Shown here: positions 1-5,702 of the stretch, piece by piece
Layout: every line of letters starts with the position of its first letter
How positions within the stretch are numbered: position 1 is the first letter of the stretch
Assembly (NCBI GenBank): GCA_013824905.1
Contig: PNOO01000067.1
Location: 1-10,565 of the forward strand
Direction: 5' to 3'
DNA length: 10,565 nucleotides
DNA from: Syntrophus sp. (in: bacteria)
GTDB lineage: Bacteria > Desulfobacterota > Syntrophia > Syntrophales > UBA5619
Translations under genes and position numbers: made by a program
Notes under the pieces: generated by a model
What the model saw: the letters and a program-made list of their open reading frames with translations, nothing else
What the model was told of the DNA's origin: nothing
The model's database searches: none

Positions 1-505
1 CAAGGCGTCCCCTGGCGGAAGCTCGACATCGAAGGGGAACTGGTCACGCCAACCGGCGCGGCGATTATTGCCGAGATCGCATCGGAATTCGGACCGCTTC
101 CCGCCATGGCTATCGAAAGTATCGGCTACGGCGCAGGAAAGGGCGATTTCGGCATCCCGAATGTCCTTCGCGTCATGATCGGAGAGGAGGTCATCCGTAA
201 CTCAGGACATCCATATCGTCACGATCATCGAGACAAACATCAAGGACCTCGCCCCCCAGTTCTATGAGACCTTCATGGAGCGACTTTTAATTGCAGGCGC
301 GCTCGACGTCTACCTGACCGCCTATGCCGACAGGAAACGCGGGTGGGAAAAACTTACGGGTCCCTTCGGATACATCCTGAAGCTGGTGGAAAAAAAGCAG
401 TTGCATGTCCCTATCAAATTGGCCCTGTACAGAAAGAAATTCCCCGTTGGCTTTACTCCTCATCTCCGGTTATGGGGGACGTCTCTCCGGATCTTTTTGC
501 CGTGA
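1..505 (+). pseudogene. larC: 3' part of LarC-type nickel-pincer cofactor gene, split over two reading frames
   Basis: LarC is the nickel-inserting cyclometallase that completes the nickel-pincer nucleotide cofactor of lactate racemase-type enzymes. Bases 1-267, in the frame of base 1, have no start in the window and encode the family motifs LVTPTGAAII (about residues 14-23) and GYGAGKGDFGIPNVLRVMIGE, then run to TGA at 265-267. The next conserved block, IIETNIKDLAPQFYETF followed by AGALDVYLT, lies in the +1 frame (about 209-310). That frame is closed upstream by TGA at 176-178 and has no ATG, GTG or TTG before 275, so it is not an independent gene. After LDVYLT the sequence no longer resembles the family. 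It stops at 503-505, inside the 3' end of the convergent DUF169 gene. A decayed gene is the simplest reading. A functional frameshift is possible, because LarC made by ribosomal frameshifting is reported in Lactobacillus plantarum, but the divergent tail argues against it. A sequencing error is also possible. Confidence 0.65.
181..212 (+). other. Probable frameshift site in larC with Shine-Dalgarno-like stretch
   Basis: Homology moves from frame 1 (ending near MIGEE) to the +1 frame (beginning near HIVTIIETNI) inside this interval. The purine run GGAGAGGAGG at 181-190 resembles an anti-SD target, which can stimulate frameshifting when it lies inside a gene. No stop codon or obvious slippery heptamer lies directly after it, so a fixed mutation is equally likely. 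Confidence 0.35.
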
Positions 506-1310
506 GCAGTTCCTGCCACGTGTGGCGCTGGAGGAACGATCCCTCAACGTTTCCTTCCATCTCCGTGAACAGGGCGAAGGGCATGGCGAAGCTAAGGAGA
601 TTGTCTCCGAGCTGCTTCCGGATGTAAACGCGTGCGGAGAGGTCCGTCAACCCTACGACCGCCCGCGGCCGGTCCGTTTTTGCCTCCCGATAGGGGTAGA
701 TGCCGATCGTCTGGCAGCCGGCGGCATAGGGGATGATGACGTTTTCGTTGTCCCCCCGGGCGTAATTGGCAAGGACCACCAGGGCGGAGAGCTCGTCCGG
801 GTCGGCGAAGAAGATCACCGCCTGCGGAGGTTCTTCATCAGGGCCAAAATCCGCCAGCGGCCGGAAGACGACATAGCGCTTCGGGATCTGCGTAATGGGG
901 AGTTTCGTGATGAAGCGCTTTACCAGCGCGGGCGTTTTGACGTAGCGCTCGCCGTGGATGAAATTGTCGTAGGCCTCGCCTCTCATGAAGGGTTTGATCA
1001 TCTCTGCAACGGCGGGACCTTTCGCCCATCCCTCGATCCCGGAGGAGAGGAAGTGGCAGAACCCCTCTTCGCTACCGGGAAAGCTTTTATAGAGATCCCC
1101 GAAGCCCATACCGACTCCACCGCCGATACAGCCGAACGTCGCCGCGTCACAGGCCGCCGGCCGGCCTTTGGCGGCGGAGGCGGCCAGCCACATGACGCAC
1201 CCCCACTTCCCCTCCTGGAACTGCATGGCCCCTTCCGGCTTCTCGTCAGCCCAGAGGAGGGCGATGGGGGGATGCTTCGTCTCGATGGCTTGTGCGATCC
1301 TGCTTTCCAT
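453..1310 (-). CDS. DUF169 family protein, function unknown
   Basis: This 285-residue protein has the composition and motifs of the DUF169 family, which is common in methanogens and strictly anaerobic bacteria and has no firmly assigned reaction. Visible features are HPPIALLW near residue 13, WGCVMW (C38), a Cys/Gly-rich block AACDAATFGCIGGGVGMGFG (C54, C61), GFCHF (C85), VIFFADPDELSALV (about 165-178) and YAAGCQTIG (C199). No signal peptide or membrane segment is apparent, so it should be cytoplasmic. The conserved cysteines leave room for metal or cluster binding, but that is inference. The ATG at 1310 is preceded on the minus strand by AAAGGAA at a workable ribosome-binding distance. It is transcribed away from the CODH/ACS genes and its last 53 bases overlap the larC remnant. 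A cooperative role with the neighbouring C1 genes is possible but unproven. Confidence 0.85.
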   Translation of the reverse strand: MESRIAQAIETKHPPIALLWADEKPEGAMQFQEGKWGCVMWLAASAAKGRPAACDAATFGCIGGGVGMGFGDLYKSFPGSEEGFCHFLSSGIEGWAKGPAVAEMIKPFMRGEAYDNFIHGERYVKTPALVKRFITKLPITQIPKRYVVFRPLADFGPDEEPPQAVIFFADPDELSALVVLANYARGDNENVIIPYAAGCQTIGIYPYREAKTDRPRAVVGLTDLSARVYIRKQLGDNLLSFAMPFALFTEMEGNVEGSFLQRHTWQELLTAKRSGETSPITGDEE

Positions 1311-1389
1311 ACGGTTATTCCTTTCTCTGTTGGATTTTCATTTCCGGTGACATGGCGAAGTCTCCAAGAGCAGAATGGCTTTAATTTTT

Positions 1390-1405
1390 AATCCTTCAAA
1401 GGATT
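1390..1405. repeat. Perfect inverted repeat AATCCTT-CA-AAGGATT
   Basis: A 7-bp stem on each side of two central bases lies midway between the divergent genes, flanked by a T-rich run on the left and an A-rich run on the right. The position suits an operator for a dimeric regulator. It is unlikely to be an intrinsic terminator, because the stem is AT-rich and no U-tract follows on either strand. Function is inferred from position only. Confidence 0.3.
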
Positions 1406-1516
1406 TCAGTCAAGAAAAAAACTTATAGGCGGACTGAGGAACAGAAGCGACTGTACGACCGTGAAGAGACGCTCTGAAGATATTCTGTAGTGAGAATAAA
1501 GAGGGTATAAAAATGG

Positions 1517-1545
1517 TTGACAGCATCCGGTATTCCCGCTATAAA
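1517..1545 (+). promoter_or_regulatory. Near-consensus sigma-70-type promoter upstream of cooC
   Basis: TTGACA (1517-1522) is a perfect -35 hexamer. After exactly 17 bp comes TATAAA (1540-1545), which matches five of six bases of the -10 consensus. Transcription would begin near 1552, giving a leader of roughly 30 nt that carries the GGAGG at 1570-1574 ahead of cooC. It is the best promoter-like sequence in the window and is placed to drive cooC, acsV and the second CooC. Confidence 0.65.
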
Positions 1546-1583
1546 TTCAAAGATTTTCTAATCACGGATGGAGGTTATCGCGG

Positions 1584-2357
1584 GTGATGAAGATAGCGAT
1601 CAGCGGGAAGGGCGGCGTCGGCAAGACGCTCCTGAGCGCCTTTTTAGCGCGTGCGTTCGCGGCCGGCGGCTACGAGGTCATCGCCATCGATGCCGACCCC
1701 GATGCCAACCTGGGCGCCACCCTCGGCTTCCCGGACGCCGGTAAAATCGTGCCGATCTCCCACCTTAGGGATCTCATTCGGGAGCGCACCGGCGCCAAAG
1801 AGTCGGCCGGCGGCCTCTATTTCAAGCTGAATCCCAAGGTAGACGACCTGCCGGACGATTACTCGGTCAGGCACGACGGTATTCGTCTGATGGTGATGGG
1901 CGAGGTGAAAAAAGGGGGCAGCGGCTGCTACTGCCCGGAAAACGCCATGTTGAGCTCTCTTATGTCCCATCTGCTCCTGGGGCGGGATGACGTCGTCATC
2001 CTGGATATGGCTGCCGGTATCGAACATCTGAGCCGGGGTACAGCGCAGGCGGTGGACAAGCTCATCATCGTGGTGGAACCGGGGCGGGCGAGTCTCGAAA
2101 CGGCTCACCGGGTGAAGCAATTGGCCACCGATATCGGCATTAAGGAGCTGGCCGTTGTCGGCAACAAGGTGCACGGCGCCGACGAGGAAGCCTATATCAG
2201 GAAAGGTGCCGGGGGACTAGAGATGCTCGGCGTCATCCCGTATGACGCGGGCCTGGTGGATGCCCAGATGCAGGGTCTGCCGGTGATCCGGAGTCAGGTA
2301 ATCAAGTCGTCAGTTGATGCCATTTATGCGAAACTGATTGCCCGGCAGATCAAATAA
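1584..2357 (+). CDS. cooC: CooC-type nickel insertion ATPase (CODH maturation)
   Basis: CooC proteins are MinD/SIMIBI-class ATPases that dimerise, bind nickel and use ATP hydrolysis to help load Ni into the C-cluster of CODH. At 257 residues this one has normal family length. Visible are the deviant Walker A GKGGVGKT with signature lysine (residues 8-15), AIDADPDANLG (about 34-44), the Cys-X-Cys nickel/zinc ligand pair in GSGCYCPEN (C115, C117) and the Walker B/switch segment VVILDMAAGIEHLSRGT (about 137-153). It is cytoplasmic. GGAGG at 1570-1574 lies 9 nt before GTG 1584 and 12 nt before the in-frame ATG 1587. Spacing favours the GTG, whereas the usual family N-terminus (MKIAISGKGG) favours the ATG. 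It is the first gene after the 1517-1545 promoter. A second paralogue lies at 4415-5194. CODH or ACS as the client cannot be decided from sequence alone. Confidence 0.93.
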   Translation: MMKIAISGKGGVGKTLLSAFLARAFAAGGYEVIAIDADPDANLGATLGFPDAGKIVPISHLRDLIRERTGAKESAGGLYFKLNPKVDDLPDDYSVRHDGIRLMVMGEVKKGGSGCYCPENAMLSSLMSHLLLGRDDVVILDMAAGIEHLSRGTAQAVDKLIIVVEPGRASLETAHRVKQLATDIGIKELAVVGNKVHGADEEAYIRKGAGGLEMLGVIPYDAGLVDAQMQGLPVIRSQVIKSSVDAIYAKLIARQIK

Positions 2358-2370
2358 AGAAACGAAACCG

Positions 2371-2384
2371 ACGCCGTCAGGCGT
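2371..2384 (+). other. Short GC hairpin in the cooC-acsV gap
   Basis: ACGCC and GGCGT pair around a GTCA loop just after the cooC stop. No T-run follows, so it is not a standard intrinsic terminator. It could stabilise the upstream mRNA 3' end or attenuate read-through into acsV. The rest of the 2358-2498 gap shows no convincing promoter. Confidence 0.2.
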
Positions 2385-2498
2385 ATGCCCGGCGCTTTCC
2401 CCGGCCCGGCCTTACACTGTGTTGATGTGCATCGAAAAGCGGATAGCAATCAGAAGTTATGGGTGTTCGACACTGAAATAAGGTAAGTGAATCGGCGT

Positions 2499-4418
2499 AT
2501 GAGTGCGCAGAAATACAAGGTATCTTTTCAACCGGATGATGTGACGGTTGAAGCCGGCGACGGCGACAATCTTTTGGAGCTGGCCCGTGAATCCGGGGTG
2601 GCCATCACCGCCGCCTGCGGCGGCGACGGCGTCTGCGGCACCTGCAAAGTGATCATCGAAAAGGGTGAGGTTGACAGCCTGCCGGGCATGCAGCTTGATG
2701 CCGACGAATTTGCACAAGGCGTCAGGTTGGCCTGCCAGTGCCGGGTAAAGGGCGATCTGGTCGTTGCCGTTCCCGAGGCGTCTCGGATGGCGGCTGTGGC
2801 CGGCCGCCGGGCGCTGGTGACGGCTGAGGAAGTGATGGCGGTTGCCGGCTGGAAGTACGCCCCGCCGATCTTCAAGCTGTATCTGGAGCTCGTGCCGCCG
2901 ACCCTGGAGGAGAACACGAGCGACCTCACCCGCCTGGAGCGGGAACTCGCCAAGCACGGCCTTGACCATTACCGGCTTGATCTCGGCTTTCTGAAGAAAC
3001 TGCCTTCTGTGGTGAGGGAAGGCGATTGGAAGGTTACCCTGACTGTCCTGAAGGAAGCGTGCGGTCCGAGGCTGACCACCATCGAACCTGGTGATACCCG
3101 CGCCCGCCTTTACGGCTTGGCCTTTGATATCGGCACCACCGGCGTTCGCGGCGAGCTGCTCGATCTCAACGAGGGGAAGGTGTTATCTCGGGGGGTGGAG
3201 TACAATGGCCAGCGAATCTACGGCGATGATGTCATCAGTCGCATCGCCTACTGCACCAAACCGGATGGCATGGCGAAACTGCAGCAGGCGGTCGTCGCCA
3301 CGTTGAACGAGGTTATCGCCGAGATGGCGGACCGGGCGAACGTGCCGGCCGGAGAAGTTTCCACCGTCACGATCGCCGGCAACACCACCATGATCCAGCT
3401 GCTCTTGGCGATTGATCCCAAATACCTGCGACTGGCGCCCTACGTACCCGCGGCCAGCCTCCTCCCGCCGTTACCGGCGCATCAACTGGGGATCAACGTG
3501 CCGGAGCACGTCTATCTCTATACCATTCCGTCAGTGGCCAGCTATATCGGCGGCGATATTGTATCCGGCCTCGTCGGCACCGGCATTTATCAGCGGCAAG
3601 AAACGGTGCTCTATATCGATATCGGCACCAACGGCGAAACGGTTGTGGGCAACTCCGACTGGATGGTAAGCGCCTCCTGTTCCGCCGGTCCGGCCTTCGA
3701 GGGGGGCGGCATCAGCTGCGGCATGCTGGCTACCGACGGCGCCATTGAGGGCTTTGGGCTCGACGCGAAAACGAACCGGCCGATCCTCGCGACGATCGGC
3801 GGCGCCAAACCTCGCGGCATCTGCGGCGCCGGCTTGATCAGCATCGTTTCCGGGCTCTTGACTTCGGGAATCATCAACCAGAAGGGCAAATTCCAGAGTG
3901 AGTCCATGAATCGCATTCGCTCCGGCAGTGAGGGACTGGAATACCTGCTGGCGTCGGCCGCCGAGACGGACGTAAGCAAAGACATCGTCCTTACCGAAGT
4001 GGATATCGATAACCTTATCCGCGCCAAGGCCGCGATGTACGCCGGCTATCAGACCCTGCTCAAGAGCGTGGGACTTTCGTTCAATGAGCTCGATAAGGTG
4101 ATCATCGCCGGGACCTTCGGCAGTCATCTGGATATCGAAGAAGCGATCACCATCGGGCTGATGCCCGAACTCGATCGGACCAAGTTCTTTTTTGTCGGCA
4201 ACGGCTCCCTCCTCGGCGCTCGGTTAAGCAGCTTTTCAACCGAGCTTATCGAAGCGGGCAGGCGAGTCGCCCGCATGGTGACGAATATCGAGCTTTCGGA
4301 AAACGGGGACTTCATGCACCACTATATCGCATCCATGTTTCTGCCCCATACCGATTCTACCCTTTTCCCGGAAGCGAGCCGGCGGCTGAATGCACTATCC
4401 AAGGGAGGGACCAGTTGA
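2499..4418 (+). CDS. acsV: AcsV-like corrinoid activation protein ([2Fe-2S] plus ASKHA/DUF4445)
   Basis: This is a reductive activator of corrinoid enzymes (RACE/RACo family). It uses ATP and an iron-sulfur cluster to return accidentally oxidised Co(II) corrinoid iron-sulfur protein to active Co(I). The 639-residue chain begins with a ferredoxin-like domain of about 95 residues carrying C40-x5-C46-x2-C49 and C79 as [2Fe-2S] ligands; C81 is an extra nearby cysteine. A linker follows, then a C-terminal ASKHA ATPase domain with FDIGTTGVRGE (from about 209), IAGNTTM (292-298), YIDIGTNGE (372-380) and AGTFGSHLDIEEA (537-549). The start is uncertain: GTG at 2487 adds four residues, and AAGG at 2480-2483 is too close for that GTG and rather far for ATG 2499. 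The 3' end overlaps the next gene at TTGA. Its place in a CODH/ACS locus points to AcsC/AcsD as substrate, so AcsV is preferred over methyltransferase-specific RamA-type activators. Confidence 0.92.
   Translation: MSAQKYKVSFQPDDVTVEAGDGDNLLELARESGVAITAACGGDGVCGTCKVIIEKGEVDSLPGMQLDADEFAQGVRLACQCRVKGDLVVAVPEASRMAAVAGRRALVTAEEVMAVAGWKYAPPIFKLYLELVPPTLEENTSDLTRLERELAKHGLDHYRLDLGFLKKLPSVVREGDWKVTLTVLKEACGPRLTTIEPGDTRARLYGLAFDIGTTGVRGELLDLNEGKVLSRGVEYNGQRIYGDDVISRIAYCTKPDGMAKLQQAVVATLNEVIAEMADRANVPAGEVSTVTIAGNTTMIQLLLAIDPKYLRLAPYVPAASLLPPLPAHQLGINVPEHVYLYTIPSVASYIGGDIVSGLVGTGIYQRQETVLYIDIGTNGETVVGNSDWMVSASCSAGPAFEGGGISCGMLATDGAIEGFGLDAKTNRPILATIGGAKPRGICGAGLISIVSGLLTSGIINQKGKFQSESMNRIRSGSEGLEYLLASAAETDVSKDIVLTEVDIDNLIRAKAAMYAGYQTLLKSVGLSFNELDKVIIAGTFGSHLDIEEAITIGLMPELDRTKFFFVGNGSLLGARLSSFSTELIEAGRRVARMVTNIELSENGDFMHHYIASMFLPHTDSTLFPEASRRLNALSKGGTS
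4403..4417 (+). promoter_or_regulatory. Strong ribosome binding site fixing the TTG start of the second CooC
   Basis: GGGAGGG at 4403-4409 lies 5 nt before TTG 4415-4417. That TTG shares two bases with the acsV stop TGA (4416-4418). No ATG or GTG gives an intact MTTTIAMAGKGG N-terminus, so the site decides the start and implies translational coupling with acsV. Confidence 0.75.
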
Positions 4419-5194
4419 CTACGACAATCGCGATGGCAGGCAAAGGGGGCACGGGCAAGACCTCACTGGCCAGCCTGATCATCCGCTATCTCCTCAAGCA
4501 TAACGCCGCGCCGATACTGGCGGTGGATGCCGATGCCAATGCCAATCTTGGCTGGAGCCTGGGATTGACGGTAGACAAGACCATCGGCTCCGTGCTGGCC
4601 GATTTCAACGACGTCAAGATGAGCATCCCCCCCGGCATGACCAAGGAGGCGTATCTCAACCTCAAATTCAACGGGGCGGTGGTCGAAAGTAAAAGCGTGG
4701 ACCTGATCACGATGGGCCGCGGCGAGGGGGCCGGCTGTTACTGCTTTCCCAACAATGTGCTGAAAGAATTCATCGACAAACTGGCGGTAAATTATCGCTT
4801 CCTGGTGATGGACAATGAGGCCGGGCTGGAGCACTTGAGCCGCCGCACCACCGATAATGTGGATGAGCTGATCATCGTTTCCAATCACTCCGTCAAGGGG
4901 GTGCGCACCATCGGCAATATCCTTGATCTCGTAAAGGAGCTCAATCTCAACGTCAAGCGGCAATCAATTGTCATCAACCAGGCGCCGGGGGGGGTGGACC
5001 CGATGATTGTTGAGGGGCTCAATAACCTGGGCGTCAAGGCCGATGCCGTTGTCCCGATGGATAACCTGATCGCCGATTACGATCTTGAACAAAAGCCGCT
5101 TACCGAATTGCCGGACAGCTCGCCCGCGGTGCGGGCGGTTGACGGTCTGATGGAGAAGCTCCTCGCGGGCAGGCTCGGTGGCGCGGGAAGATGA
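4415..5194 (+). CDS. Second CooC/AcsF-type nickel maturation ATPase
   Basis: This is a 259-residue SIMIBI-class ATPase paralogous to the 1584-2357 product. It has deviant Walker A GKGGTGKT (residues 9-16), AVDADANANLGWSLG (about 36-50), the metal-binding pair GAGCYCFP (C108, C110) and the switch/Walker B segment FLVMDNEAGLEHLSRRT (about 129-145). In characterised acetogens CooC serves the C-cluster of CODH, while the related AcsF serves the A-cluster of acetyl-CoA synthase. With two copies beside one CODH and one ACS gene, a split of labour is the natural inference, but the sequence does not show which copy serves which enzyme, so no symbol is assigned. Translation starts at a TTG overlapping the acsV stop, with a strong SD just upstream. 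It is the last gene before an AT-rich gap of about 270 bases and may close the first transcription unit. Confidence 0.9.
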   Translation: MTTTIAMAGKGGTGKTSLASLIIRYLLKHNAAPILAVDADANANLGWSLGLTVDKTIGSVLADFNDVKMSIPPGMTKEAYLNLKFNGAVVESKSVDLITMGRGEGAGCYCFPNNVLKEFIDKLAVNYRFLVMDNEAGLEHLSRRTTDNVDELIIVSNHSVKGVRTIGNILDLVKELNLNVKRQSIVINQAPGGVDPMIVEGLNNLGVKADAVVPMDNLIADYDLEQKPLTELPDSSPAVRAVDGLMEKLLAGRLGGAGR

Positions 5195-5307
5195 CGGCAA
5201 CCCGGATGAACGGCATCGACACTGTGCGGCAAATCAGCGGGGAACATGCGGCAAGGATAGGAAAATAAAGGGGAATAATGAATATTTTGAAAAGTCAATT
5301 TTTTATC

Positions 5308-5337
5308 TTGACAAGGAAAGGATCGTTGCGTTATACG
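5308..5337 (+). promoter_or_regulatory. Candidate sigma-70-type promoter for the acsD-acsA-acsB block
   Basis: TTGACA (5308-5313) is a perfect -35. After 18 bp comes TATACG (5332-5337), matching four of six -10 bases. The predicted start near 5344 gives a leader of about 120 nt containing the 5404-5441 repeats. It sits at the largest gap in the locus, where separate control of the structural genes would be expected. Confidence 0.45.
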
Positions 5338-5403
5338 GACGCGACTTTTGTTGTATCTTCTTCCTTCGTTTGGGGCAAATCAGAAACAGGAAAACCGATG
5401 GTT

Positions 5404-5441
5404 AACACTTTGAACACTCTGAACGAAACTTGTTCATGAAC
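5404..5441 (+). repeat. TGAAC/GTTCA repeat cluster, possible operator
   Basis: Two 9-bp direct repeats, AACACTTTG (5404-5412) and AACACTCTG (5413-5421), are followed by AAC. TGAAC occurs at 5411, 5420 and 5437. GTTCA at 5432 forms the perfect 10-bp palindrome GTTCATGAAC (5432-5441) and also an inverted pair with TGAAC at 5420 across 7 bp. The cluster lies between the promoter candidate and the first ORF, where a repressor or an RNA-level control could act. No known consensus is recognised. Confidence 0.35.
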
Positions 5442-5465
5442 TCGTCATTTCAGGGGGATATGCAT

Positions 5466-5690
5466 ATGGTTGAGTACGAGATTACGACGGTTTGTGCACC
5501 GGACCGAGATGCGGTGAAACTCCTGGGCGCTACCTTCGAACCGGGCAAGCCGGGCAAAGCCGAGGAGGGCCGCTGGCGGCCCCGTCTCAAAGGCCGCGAG
5601 GAGATGCTCAATTACCTGAAACGCAATGAACGCTACCTGTACGGCGAAGAGGGTGCGTTCGGCAGTGAAAAACGCAAGAATCCCGCCTAA
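5466..5690 (+). CDS. Small conserved-context protein, function unknown (74 residues)
   Basis: I do not recognise this protein. From ATG 5466 it is 74 residues, charged and without membrane segment or signal peptide. It begins MVEYEITTVCAPDRDAVKLLG with a single cysteine (C10). A Gly/Pro/Lys-rich middle follows (FEPGKPGKAEEGRWRPRLKG), then a probable helix (REEMLNYLKRNERYLYGEE) and a basic tail. AGGGGGA at 5452-5458 is correctly spaced for ATG 5466; ATG 5460 and ATG 5436 are in-frame alternatives. It ends 12 bases before acsD, with the acsD ribosome binding site in that gap, so the two are almost certainly co-transcribed. Its position as first gene of the acsD-acsA-acsB block suggests an accessory role such as assembly factor, small CFeSP partner or regulator; this is inference from context only. 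Composition matches the neighbouring genes, which supports real coding. Confidence 0.72.
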   Translation: MVEYEITTVCAPDRDAVKLLGATFEPGKPGKAEEGRWRPRLKGREEMLNYLKRNERYLYGEEGAFGSEKRKNPA

Positions 5691-5702
5691 GTTGGAGGAA
5701 TC

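Larger units (their letters stand above)
1311..1583. other. Divergent intergenic region between DUF169 gene and cooC
   Basis: These 273 bases separate two divergently transcribed genes and are clearly more AT-rich than the flanking coding DNA. They contain a strong promoter candidate for the cooC side (1517-1545), a short perfect inverted repeat (1390-1405) and a 24-codon open frame (1513-1587) that overlaps the promoter candidate. I found no convincing promoter for the DUF169 gene, no tRNA and no recognisable riboswitch. Confidence 0.6.
5195..5465 (+). other. AT-rich intergenic region ahead of the acsD-acsA-acsB block
   Basis: This stretch is markedly more AT-rich than its neighbours, especially from about 5255. 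It holds a promoter candidate (5308-5337), a cluster of TGAAC-based repeats (5404-5441), two copies of TGCGGCAA 22 bp apart (5225-5232 and 5247-5254) and a 53-codon open frame (5278-5439) with an SD-like AAAGGGG. No clear intrinsic terminator for the upstream genes was found. Confidence 0.55.

Noticed and set aside
405..1391. Plus-strand open frame of 328 codons
   Set aside because: It lies opposite the DUF169 gene, has no family resemblance, and its amino-acid pattern is that of a reverse-strand shadow.
1390..1405. Intrinsic terminator for the DUF169 side or upstream transcripts
   Set aside because: The stem is AT-rich and short, no U-tract follows on either strand, and it lies upstream of both genes.
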